A DNA stretch of 19,675 nucleotides from Pseudomonadota bacterium (GTDB lineage Bacteria; Pseudomonadota; Gammaproteobacteria; Pseudomonadales; Oleiphilaceae). The stretch is taken from contig JAEZAA010000257.1 in the NCBI GenBank assembly GCA_023430625.1, forward strand, positions 1 through 19,675, in the 5' to 3' direction. Below are positions 1 to 6,741 of this stretch, piece by piece; the first letter of the stretch is position 1, and every line of letters starts with the position of its first letter. The notes below the pieces were generated by a model. That model worked only from the letters and a program-made list of their open reading frames with translations. It was not told where the DNA came from and did not search any database. A program made the translations under genes and the position numbers.

Positions 1-241
<241 letters not shown>

Positions 242-329
242 ATAACACCCAAGCGGATTTAGCTGCTTTATCGAACGAACGAATTCGCGTTACTTCACTG
301 ACCAGATTTGAGCTTTGCTCAGCCAGTTT

Positions 330-448
330 TGCCTGATGACTATAGCGAGCGTGAACCACCTGATCCCATCCCGAACTCAGTCGTGAAACCGCTCAGCGCC
401 GATGGTAGTGTGGGGTCTCCCCATGTGAGAGTAGGACATTGTCAGGCA
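330..448 (+). rRNA. rrf: 5S ribosomal RNA
   Basis: A complete 5S rRNA of about 119 nt. The ends pair as helix I: TGCCTGA (330-336) with TCAGGCA (442-448). Inside are the conserved CCACCTGATCCCATCCCGAA block (356-375), GATGGTAGTGTGGGGT (402-417) and CCCATGTGAGAGTAGGACA (420-438). It lies about 88 nt downstream of the 23S end, with no tRNA gene in the spacer, and is followed directly by an intrinsic terminator. Confidence 0.96.
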
Positions 449-455
449 CCTATCC

Positions 456-487
456 GAGCCCCTGGAGTAGCCCTCCAGGGGCTTTTT
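456..487 (+). terminator. rRNA operon intrinsic terminator
   Basis: Perfect inverted repeat AGCCCCTGGA (457-466) / TCCAGGGGCT (474-483) with a 7-nt loop, followed by TTTT. It begins 8 nt after the 5S 3' end, so it most likely ends the rRNA operon transcript. Confidence 0.9.
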
Positions 488-701
488 ACGTTGCGGCTTG
501 CTGTGTTTAGGTCTCGTAAATGGCTTTTACGGGCAGTCGGCGTCTCCCTCAGAAGCCGTCAGTGTCGTGCGTTTGCCTCAAGAGGAGCGCCCTCTTCAAT
601 CCTTCCTAGCTATCGCCTTCTCAACCATCGCTGATCGATTTAGACACTCCGCTGCATGCCCGTCACATCGTTCTGCTCCCTTGATCACGTTTTACCTGTG
701 G

Positions 702-716
702 CATTTGCATCAAATG
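702..716. promoter_or_regulatory. Compact palindrome, candidate operator
   Basis: CATTTG-CAT-CAAATG is a perfect 6-3-6 inverted repeat. It lies about 20 bp upstream of the candidate -35 element at 738 and inside a second, looser repeat pair TGTGGCA/TGCCACA (697-703 and 731-737). Its position suits a regulator of the downstream three-gene cassette. The protein that would bind it is not identifiable from the sequence. Confidence 0.3.
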
Positions 717-737
717 ATAGGATTGTGAACTGCCACA

Positions 738-766
738 TTGGTTCGTGATTTTGCTTGGTATATAAA
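738..766 (+). promoter_or_regulatory. Candidate sigma-70 promoter for the exported-protein cassette
   Basis: TTGGTT (738-743), a 17-bp spacer, then TATAAA (761-766). The -10 matches the consensus at five of six positions and the -35 at three of six. Transcription would start near 773 and give a leader of about 175 nt before the first gene. This rests on a motif match only. Confidence 0.35.
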
Positions 767-949
767 GGACGCTGTAATAAAAGTACATCTGACTTCATGT
801 TCTGTTGCCTGATTGGTGTTTCGGTCGTGTAGATGATCGGGAATAGGGTGGCAGATTATCCCTGTTACTCGCGTCCCGTTCCGTAGAGCGAAGGCGTTAG
901 GGATAGAAAGAGAAGTGGTCTGGTGCGACGACTATTGGGGAGCGTTCGG

Positions 950-2269
950 ATGGGTGCCTGGTTGAGAAAGCGTAGAGCGGCATTGGTAGGGATTACCCTG
1001 TCTAGTGTGCTAGTGAGCGCGCCTGTCTGGGCTGAATTGCAGGATCTCTCCGAGGATGAAATGTCCGACGTAAATGGTGCGGGCATCGGTCTCGTTTTGG
1101 AAAACTTCCTGTTTACGCATGGTACGGATGCAACGCCTTCCACTCCCGGAGAGATTCCACGCATTTTCAAGATTGGCGGTATTCGTAGCACGCCCAATGC
1201 GCAGGGCGAGACCCAAGAGGTCGATATCGTTGTATCCCAGCTTTATATAGCGCGCGCTGGCAGTAACTACGGCCAGGATCTTGCGCCCGTTAACTTGGGG
1301 CGCTTGATCAATCCCTATTCAATCGATGTTATTGATGGCAATACCCTGGATGAGTACGGCCGAGCTATTGGCCCGAAGGATAAGGCTGTTGTCGAGATAG
1401 CTGCGCCGAAGAAGTATCAGGTACCGAATAATTGGGGTGATGTCGAGGGGAATTGGGTCACCAAGGACAGAGATGGTGATGGTGCAGATGATGTGATGTA
1501 TCACGCCGACGGCCGGGCGAGTACCGAGCTGCGTAAGTTCGCAGCTCATGCCGAAGGCTTTGATTGTGTCACTGGGGCTGCGGGAATGGGTACTTGCGCC
1601 AGCCGGCCTGCCTCGGCGGATTTCGAGAATGGCGAGCGTCCTGACATAGGTATGAAGCTTCATGTGCAGGTTGGCGATAATCAGGCGGATTCATTGAGTA
1701 TTCACGCTAAGAGCGCTGTTTTCGACGGCAGCCGGTTACGGCTTTGGGGTGATGACAATCGACTTGTTGGCGAATTCAAACTGAATTTATATAGCCCTGA
1801 AGTCAGTATCACGGCCTGTATGGATGGAACTGACTCCTGTCAGAAAGCCATTAATCTGCACAACTTTGAGCTTGAGCTCGCATTGGGAAATTCGTTGCAA
1901 CCGCTGGCCATTGATGTGATTTCCGCAAGTGATGTGCAGGCTAATCCGGTCGATCTGGCAGGCAAGGAAGGCTATCTGCGACTTGGGATCAAGAGCATCC
2001 GCGAGGCCGCGATCGATGCAGGCTTTGCCTCGGTGGGAAGCTCCTCCAACATCGCTAAAGCGCTGGGCTGGAATGGTGATGCGCCCACGGATCCCGATGC
2101 CGTGCAGTTTTTCAAGGACTACTACCAGAATCCTGAGTTTCGCAGCAATTTGTATATCGGCAATCTGGAGTTTACCGATCCAGGTGGATCGCGGGATTTC
2201 GGTTCCTCAAGTATCCAGGGCATGTTGATTCAGTATCTCGACATCACGACTCACGACTTGGCTCGCTAA
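950..2269 (+). CDS. Exported protein with DUF6160/FilF-like N-terminal motif (cassette gene 1)
   Basis: Predicted exported protein of 439 aa, function unknown. I start it at the ATG at 950 because GGGGAG (937-942) sits 7 nt upstream and the product then begins with a normal signal peptide: MGAWLRKRR, a hydrophobic core, and cleavage after PVWA (residue 28). A GTG at 923 would add 9 residues. The predicted mature chain opens with ELQDLSEDEMSDVNGAG, the motif shared by the next two genes and resembling, from memory, DUF6160 and FilF-like surface proteins. Residues 173-178 read DRDGDG, a calcium-binding-loop type sequence. Two cysteine pairs are present (FDC..GTC and ACM..DSC). The C-terminal part (SNLYIGNLEF, IQYLDITTHDL) is beta-rich in appearance. 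It is the first of three genes in the same direction. A surface or outer-membrane-associated role is inference. Confidence 0.8.
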   Translation: MGAWLRKRRAALVGITLSSVLVSAPVWAELQDLSEDEMSDVNGAGIGLVLENFLFTHGTDATPSTPGEIPRIFKIGGIRSTPNAQGETQEVDIVVSQLYIARAGSNYGQDLAPVNLGRLINPYSIDVIDGNTLDEYGRAIGPKDKAVVEIAAPKKYQVPNNWGDVEGNWVTKDRDGDGADDVMYHADGRASTELRKFAAHAEGFDCVTGAAGMGTCASRPASADFENGERPDIGMKLHVQVGDNQADSLSIHAKSAVFDGSRLRLWGDDNRLVGEFKLNLYSPEVSITACMDGTDSCQKAINLHNFELELALGNSLQPLAIDVISASDVQANPVDLAGKEGYLRLGIKSIREAAIDAGFASVGSSSNIAKALGWNGDAPTDPDAVQFFKDYYQNPEFRSNLYIGNLEFTDPGGSRDFGSSSIQGMLIQYLDITTHDLAR

Positions 2270-2353
2270 GTTAATTTTTGATCTCGTCGTTAACTCGTTA
2301 GGTTACCGATAACCCTGTCCAAATTTGGCATAGGGCATAGTCAGGAGCAGCGG
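2270..2353 (+). promoter_or_regulatory. 84-bp intergenic gap with two palindromes
   Basis: Between cassette genes 1 and 2 lie GGTTA-CCGA-TAACC (2301-2314) and the perfect 10-bp palindrome CCAAATTTGG (2319-2328). Neither is followed by a T-run, so an intrinsic terminator is unlikely. They could be an operator or an mRNA stem-loop that sets differential expression of the downstream genes. The second gene's ribosome binding site AGGAG (2343-2347) follows. Confidence 0.3.
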
Positions 2354-2905
2354 ATGAAGCATTCACTTTGGACATTACTGCCATTGCTGCTGAGCGCGTC
2401 ATTGGCGTCTGCCGAGCTGCATGAGGTAAATGATGCGGATTTGGCCAATGTGTCTGGTCAGGCTGGCATTTACCTGTCAGGCGATATTTCCATCAACGAA
2501 AATGGTGGTCCGCTGTGGACCTGCCAGGCGGATGGAACCAAATGTGGTGGGCGCGTAACCATGAAGCCGCGTGAGGATGGTGGTTGGTTTGTGCTGGACG
2601 ACATTCGCGGCTCTTTCTCCTTTCAGGGTTTAACGTTGCAGTCGCGTACCATCACATCCGGATTCGGTGGTGATGGCGAAAAGTTTAACGGTGACGTGTT
2701 GGAAATTGGGTTGCCGGACACGGTGAAGATGCGGGATGTCAAATTTGCGTTTGGAACCGCCAACTACGCCAGCGCAGATTACGCTCCGGCTGTTCCCGGC
2801 GATCCCAGCGAGATGTTTCGCCAAACCAATTTCTTTGACTTCCAGTTGCAAGGGGATGTGACCATGCAGGGCAACCTGCTGGTTTTCCCCACTGGCAACC
2901 CATAA
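2354..2905 (+). CDS. Small exported protein with DUF6160-like N-terminal motif (cassette gene 2)
   Basis: Predicted exported protein of 183 aa, function unknown. AGGAG lies 6 nt before the ATG. Residues 1-20 form a clear Sec signal peptide ending ASLASA, and the predicted mature chain begins ELHEVNDADLANVSGQAGIY, aligning with the start of both neighbours. A cysteine pair (WTC..KCGG) sits at about residues 55-63. The rest has alternating hydrophobic and polar residues typical of beta strands, for example FVLDDIRGSFSFQGLTLQ and VLEIGLPDTVKMRDV, echoing segments of the 814-aa protein downstream. The length fits the short DUF6160-type proteins I recall. Only 21 nt separate it from the next gene, so the two are almost certainly co-transcribed. 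A minor surface subunit partnering the large protein is inference. Confidence 0.8.
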   Translation: MKHSLWTLLPLLLSASLASAELHEVNDADLANVSGQAGIYLSGDISINENGGPLWTCQADGTKCGGRVTMKPREDGGWFVLDDIRGSFSFQGLTLQSRTITSGFGGDGEKFNGDVLEIGLPDTVKMRDVKFAFGTANYASADYAPAVPGDPSEMFRQTNFFDFQLQGDVTMQGNLLVFPTGNP

Positions 2906-2926
2906 GCAGGAAACGGAGTCACGCCT

Positions 2927-5371
2927 ATGCAATCCCTACGTTGGATTTGTTTATTGTCAGTTGGCGCTGCGGGTCCTGTGTATGCGGAATTGACCGCTCT
3001 GGGTGACGGTGAGCTGTCAGGTGTCAGTGGGCAGAGCGGGCTTGTGCTGGAAGCCGCTATTAATATGAGCATTGAAGCCATCTCCTATTTCGATGACGGC
3101 AATGGCGTGACCCTGCGGGATCTCACGATTTCGGCAATCGGGAATCCCGAAGGGCAGGCGACCCACGAGTATCATCTCGATGTCACGGACACTGGCGGCA
3201 TCGTCACCGATTTCGACATGAGCGAGACGCGGCTGGTTATCGGTGGAATCACCTTTTCCGACAATGCGAATCGCAGTCTGGGTAGTGTGATTTACGATTT
3301 TTCCCAGCGCGGCACACTCTACACCGAAGCCTATGATGGCATGGGGTTGCGCTTTAACCTGAGCACTCAGCTCAGCAACGGCCGTATGGTGTACCGCGAT
3401 GGCGGCAATGAGTTGATTCTGGATGACGTGAACGCGACGGCGGAAATTCGCGACATGATTCTGTCCGTGGCTGCGGATCCTGATGACGTCAACGGCATGC
3501 CCTTTATTCACCTGGGTATTGGCGATGCCCGCACCACCTACAGCATTGGTGCGATCCGCTACAGCAATAACGACAACGTGTTCGGTGGCATTAGCCGCGA
3601 TGGCTCCTCCGTAAACCTGGCGAGCTACGGCAGCATTCGGGGCGATTCCCATACCACGACAAACATGCAGATCAGCGGCGGTGGTCGTGTTGGAAGTTCC
3701 GGGATTAACCTGGATATGCAGCACGTCATCCACAGCGGAAACTTTTATTACCGGGACGGCTTGGGCGACGGCAGTGACCAAGGGCATGAGCTTGGACTGG
3801 TTGGGATGTCGGGTAATTTCAATCTGTCGAATCTGACGCTGGACGTGGCTCAGGGTGATAATGGCCGCCTGGGCCTGTTGTTGGGATTTGACGAACTGGT
3901 TGGACGCCTGCAGATTGACGAAATTCGGGCGCCGCGACTGCGCCTGGACGCAAACACCGGCACATGGATTCGTGAAACGGCCAGCTTCGGGCGCGTGGAC
4001 TTCGATTTCCGGTTCGCCGATCAGCAAGTTGGGGATCGTCTCTACAGCAATCGCTTTCTGGTCCAAGGTCATGAAGATGAAACTCAGACCGGAATCAGTA
4101 TTGCCACCGAATGGAGTCTGGTCGACGCGACACTGCGTTACGAAGATGAGTATGTGCCTGGTGTGGCGTCGGCACGTCCCTTATCCGTCTACATCCAAGA
4201 TTTAAGTTCGTATGGTTCGGGCACGGTGACCCTCGATGTTACCCGTGAGGGCGAGACTGCGGATTCGTTTGATGGCGTGCGGATCGGCTTCCAGGATGTT
4301 CAAGGCAGCTACCGGATCAAGGGACTGTCAGTGGGTGATTACGCGCGGCCTGCAGGTGACGAATCAGGGCTGCAAGGCGGCACGGAACTGCTCCAGGCCT
4401 TAGGCTTCTTCCCAGCCTATGACTTTACCCTGAACGGTCATTACACGTTCGCGCCCGGTGGAGCGGCAGGCGAGGGTATCACCATTAATGCCGACGTCTA
4501 CGTGACCAACGGCAAAGCTGGTATTGCTGCCCTGCGTCCGGAGGATGTGGACGGTGGTGCGGATTATGAGCTGCGCGGTCTTTGGGCGACGGATCTGAAT
4601 TATGACGTGCACCTGCGGGATATGACGCTGGATGTAACCGAAGAAGGCTTGGTGCTGGTCAAGGGTGAAAGCTGGAGCACCATGGATATCGGCAATCTGG
4701 TGGTCGGCAGTAAAGATGAGACCCGTAGCTTTGGCCGCTTCGTCATCGATTCCTACCAGAAGGGCTCCTCCATGACCATCAGCCCCGGCGGTTCTGGCAC
4801 CGTCTGTGTGGGTGGCTTGGTGAATGGTGTCTGTGACGGCGAGTGGGAAGATCGTGGTGATCAGGGTATTACCATTGCACTGAAAAACATTCTGGTCCCG
4901 GCTGCCAATGGTCGTAGTAACAGCTTTATGTGGGAAACCAATCGCGTGGGTGGGGTCAATGGCACCGGCACGCAACTAACGTTCAGCAACATTACCACTA
5001 ATGACGGCGTAGGTAATGACAGCAACACGTACGGCTTGCAGACTGATCTGAACGTCGATGTGTATCAGACCAAGGTAATGCGCAAGACGGGTGATGGATA
5101 CAACCGGCTGGCAGACCCTGCCGGGCAGGAAAAAATCATGAATGCCGACGGCAGTTACCGCTGGGTGCCGGTCGGCGAGCTGACCGATGAAGACAAGGCC
5201 GACCGCCCGCTGGGGTTTGCAGTGAAGGGGAATGTGCGCTTCAAGGAGCTGTCTGTCGATCAGATTCAGCTCAAGCATGCAAATGTGAATGACGCACAGG
5301 TTGTAATGCATGGCCTGAAGATGCAGAACTTCGACATCAAGGCGAATCTGACCGCGACCCCCATTCAATAG
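2927..5371 (+). CDS. Large exported beta-rich protein with DUF6160/FilF-like N-terminal motif (cassette gene 3)
   Basis: Predicted exported protein of 814 aa, function unknown. GGAG (2915-2918) is 8 nt upstream of the ATG. The signal peptide (residues 1-20) ends GPVYA and the predicted mature chain starts ELTALGDGELSGVSGQSGLV. The body is a long succession of beta-strand-like segments with recurring short phrases (LRDLTI, LSNLTL, LRDMTL, FSNITT, LKNILV), Gly/Asp-rich turns and no predicted membrane helix after the signal peptide. This suggests an elongated repeat-built beta structure. One cysteine pair (TVCVGGLVNGVCDG) is near residue 625-635. The C-terminus (MHGLKMQNFDIKANLTATPIQ region) has no LPXTG, PEP-CTERM or autotransporter-barrel signature. 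It resembles FilF-type proteins only through the N-terminal motif and general style. It is the last gene of the cassette and is followed by a terminator. A surface fibre or adhesin-like role is inference. Confidence 0.8.
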   Translation: MQSLRWICLLSVGAAGPVYAELTALGDGELSGVSGQSGLVLEAAINMSIEAISYFDDGNGVTLRDLTISAIGNPEGQATHEYHLDVTDTGGIVTDFDMSETRLVIGGITFSDNANRSLGSVIYDFSQRGTLYTEAYDGMGLRFNLSTQLSNGRMVYRDGGNELILDDVNATAEIRDMILSVAADPDDVNGMPFIHLGIGDARTTYSIGAIRYSNNDNVFGGISRDGSSVNLASYGSIRGDSHTTTNMQISGGGRVGSSGINLDMQHVIHSGNFYYRDGLGDGSDQGHELGLVGMSGNFNLSNLTLDVAQGDNGRLGLLLGFDELVGRLQIDEIRAPRLRLDANTGTWIRETASFGRVDFDFRFADQQVGDRLYSNRFLVQGHEDETQTGISIATEWSLVDATLRYEDEYVPGVASARPLSVYIQDLSSYGSGTVTLDVTREGETADSFDGVRIGFQDVQGSYRIKGLSVGDYARPAGDESGLQGGTELLQALGFFPAYDFTLNGHYTFAPGGAAGEGITINADVYVTNGKAGIAALRPEDVDGGADYELRGLWATDLNYDVHLRDMTLDVTEEGLVLVKGESWSTMDIGNLVVGSKDETRSFGRFVIDSYQKGSSMTISPGGSGTVCVGGLVNGVCDGEWEDRGDQGITIALKNILVPAANGRSNSFMWETNRVGGVNGTGTQLTFSNITTNDGVGNDSNTYGLQTDLNVDVYQTKVMRKTGDGYNRLADPAGQEKIMNADGSYRWVPVGELTDEDKADRPLGFAVKGNVRFKELSVDQIQLKHANVNDAQVVMHGLKMQNFDIKANLTATPIQ

Positions 5372-5422
5372 AGTCGATTTCTACCTAAGGGCGAAGTCCC
5401 TCCATATCCGTCTGATTTCCAT

Positions 5423-5461
5423 ATGAGCCCTCTTGCAGCGATGCGGAGGGCTTATTTGTTT
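5423..5461 (+). terminator. Intrinsic terminator after the exported-protein cassette
   Basis: Stem AGCCCTC (5426-5432) / GAGGGCT (5446-5452), extended by weaker pairs to 5423-5455, with an inner GCA/TGC pairing in the loop. The T-rich ATTTGTTT follows. It lies about 50 nt after the third cassette gene's stop codon. Confidence 0.75.
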
Positions 5462-5735
5462 CCTGAGAACCCCGTCTAACAATCATGACGACGCATTCGT
5501 AGTAGCTCTCATTAACGTGCTTGGAAATGACTTTACTGTGGAAAGGAACTCCAGGTGGTCGTGCAACGGAGGGAATCTACCCTTACACCGGTAGCGCCTC
5601 AATCTTTGGAAAGACAGGATACATGCAGTGCGGCGGTCAATCTGCTCTGCGTTTTAGGCCATAGTGGTGCTTTAGGATGGGCTGTGGTCTGTATCCGAGT
5701 TTAAGACGGTGCGGTAGATAGAAGCAGTTCAGGTT

Positions 5736-5788
5736 AGAGAAGAAAAAAGAAGAGAAATAAAGAGAAGAGAAAAGACGAGAGAGGGAGA
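5736..5788. repeat. Homopurine tract containing a 20-bp mirror repeat
   Basis: A 53-bp stretch on the + strand with only two pyrimidines (T5758, C5776). Bases 5736-5755 read AGAGAAGAAAAAAGAAGAGA, identical when read backwards, so it is a perfect mirror repeat of the type that can adopt intramolecular triplex (H-DNA). It abuts the hairpin at 5789-5815. In the minus-strand transcript it would be a long C/U tail directly after that hairpin. Confidence 0.8.
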
Positions 5789-5815
5789 CATCCCGGAGAG
5801 GGGCTCTCCGGGATG
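5789..5815 (-). terminator. Intrinsic terminator of the PEP-CTERM gene
   Basis: Perfect 12-bp stem CATCCCGGAGAG (5789-5800) / CTCTCCGGGATG (5804-5815) with a 3-nt loop. It starts 11 nt beyond the PEP-CTERM stop codon when read on the minus strand. The tail is C/U-rich (TCTCCCTCTCTCGTCTTTTC) rather than a pure U-run, with its T4 some 17 nt downstream. It may act as a terminator or as an mRNA 3'-end stabiliser. Confidence 0.75.
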
Positions 5816-5826
5816 AATAGTCTTAC

Positions 5827-6435
5827 TTACTTCTTGTTGCGGCGGCTCATGCCAAGACCTGCCAGGCCCAGGCCGAGAAGTGCCAGCGTGGCGGGTTCGG
5901 GTACTTCAACGCGCTCAGCAGTCACTTTGACGATCAGGTCATCATAGTCGTCGTCATTGTTGTTGCCGCTGTCATCCAGGCTGATGATCATGGCGCCGGT
6001 GGTGGCATCCCAGTGTGTCCAGAAGTTAGCGGGTGCAGAGCCGTCGTTGCCCGCGTTGGTCACCGGATCGAAGCCGTTTGGCGTGAAGTAGAAATCCAGT
6101 GCTGCGGAGCCGCCTGTCCAGATAGTGGAATAGGTTTTGCCGAAGGCGTCAGTGCTGGTGTCGAAGACTTTTTCGCCATTTACAACGAAGGTATTTGTGT
6201 AGCTGGCCTCTTTGAACAGGTATTCGAAGGTCAGCTTGATCGGACCTTCTTCTGTAGCCACGACCGTGCCACCAATCGTTCCGGTTTGACCCTGCAGGTC
6301 GGCATAGTCATGGTTTTGACCCAAGGTGAAATCTTGTGAGTCGGCATCGGTTTCCAGGCCGATCAGTGCAGCATTAGCACCATTTGCCAGCATTACAGAA
6401 GTAGCCAAAACGAGCGCATTTCCCAGCTTTTTCAT
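5827..6435 (-). CDS. PEP-CTERM sorting-domain protein (exosortase substrate)
   Basis: A 202-aa exported protein carrying a textbook PEP-CTERM tail. The N-terminus is a Sec signal peptide ending GANA (residue 22). The C-terminus reads VPEPATLALLGLGLAGLGM and then SRRNKK: PEP motif at 179-181, hydrophobic helix, basic end. Such tails are recognised by exosortases, which process and anchor or release the protein at the cell surface, often together with exopolysaccharide. Residues 154-170 (DDSGNNNDDDYDDLIVK) form an acidic loop followed by a hydrophobic strand, resembling the DxDYND-type motif of DUF4114 and probably calcium-binding. The start is supported by AGAGGGA about 7 nt upstream on the minus strand. 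No exosortase gene is in this window, so sorting must be supplied from elsewhere. It is a single-gene unit with its own hairpin and a CRP-type site upstream. The specific function is unknown. Confidence 0.92.
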   Translation of the reverse strand: MKKLGNALVLATSVMLANGANAALIGLETDADSQDFTLGQNHDYADLQGQTGTIGGTVVATEEGPIKLTFEYLFKEASYTNTFVVNGEKVFDTSTDAFGKTYSTIWTGGSAALDFYFTPNGFDPVTNAGNDGSAPANFWTHWDATTGAMIISLDDSGNNNDDDYDDLIVKVTAERVEVPEPATLALLGLGLAGLGMSRRNKK

Positions 6436-6494
6436 GCTAAATCCCTCTTTTTTGTGTCGATCTGTTTATGTCTATCCGCTGCAGCTTCATTCCA

Positions 6495-6523
6495 AATATA
6501 GAGATTCGTTTGGATGGGCTGCA
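6495..6523 (-). promoter_or_regulatory. Candidate promoter of the PEP-CTERM gene
   Basis: On the minus strand TATATT (plus 6495-6500) matches the -10 consensus at five of six positions. The hexamer 17 bp upstream (plus 6518-6523, TGCAGC) is a poor -35. A weak -35 is common at CRP-activated promoters, and the CRP-type site is centred about 63 bp upstream of the implied start, near a class I position. The implied leader is about 50 nt. Confidence 0.35.
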
Positions 6524-6543
6524 GGCACTGGATGCTTAAAAAG

Positions 6544-6559
6544 TGTGATCCAGTTCACA
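6544..6559. promoter_or_regulatory. CRP/Vfr-type binding site
   Basis: TGTGA-TCCAGT-TCACA is an exact match to the TGTGA-N6-TCACA core recognised by CRP and the Pseudomonas homologue Vfr. Its centre is about 117 bp upstream of the PEP-CTERM start codon, the only gene start nearby, so the site most plausibly controls that gene. A 10-bp specific match is unlikely by chance within a small intergenic region, but binding is inferred. Confidence 0.65.
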
Positions 6560-6741
6560 TAATGTTAGAGAAGTTGACGGTTTTGAAAAAGTGTAAATAA
6601 AGCTGACGCAAAAAGCGGTGCTTTACCTGTGTTTTGGCTATTAGGCTGATCTGAATCAATGTGAAGGGGGGCTAGATGCGCCAGCTTGACTATGGCGGAG
6701 GGTAGGGGGAGACAAGCGCTGTGTGCGGCGTTACCTGAACT

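Larger units (their letters stand above)
488..949. other. Intergenic region between the rRNA terminator and the exported-protein cassette
   Basis: About 460 bp with no convincing gene. Short open frames here have no ribosome binding site and no recognisable family. It contains an inverted repeat AAGAGG-N5-CCTCTT (580-596), a compact palindrome CATTTG-CAT-CAAATG (702-716) nested inside TGTGGCA (697-703) / TGCCACA (731-737), and a plausible sigma-70 promoter (738-766). The bases from about 775 to 949 would be the 5' leader of the first exported-protein gene. Confidence 0.6.
5372..5826. other. Convergent intergenic region between the cassette and the PEP-CTERM gene
   Basis: About 455 bp. It holds the plus-strand terminator (5423-5461), a homopurine tract with a mirror repeat (5736-5788) and the minus-strand hairpin (5789-5815). 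Between 5462 and 5735 I see no gene with a ribosome binding site; a 45-codon open frame at 5527-5664 (+) is not supported. No tRNA or known RNA motif was recognised. Confidence 0.6.

Noticed and set aside
242..329. 23S-5S spacer checked for a tRNA gene
   Set aside because: The 88-nt spacer shows no cloverleaf or T-loop GTTCRA motif in a proper context.
580..596. Inverted repeat AAGAGG-N5-CCTCTT
   Set aside because: The stem is short, with no T-run and no nearby gene start. The terminator of the rRNA operon is already present at 456-487, so I assign no function.
308..634. Open frame running through the 5S rRNA gene and its terminator
   Set aside because: It overlaps a complete 5S rRNA and an intrinsic terminator, so it is not a gene.
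3017..4072. 351-codon open frame on the - strand inside the third cassette gene
   Set aside because: The plus-strand frame has a signal peptide, a ribosome site and family motifs. The minus frame has none and shows low-complexity Ala/Val/Ile composition.
5527..5664. A 45-codon open frame on the + strand in the convergent intergenic region
   Set aside because: It starts at an ATG with no proper ribosome binding site, lies downstream of a terminator and resembles no family I know. A frame of this length is expected by chance.
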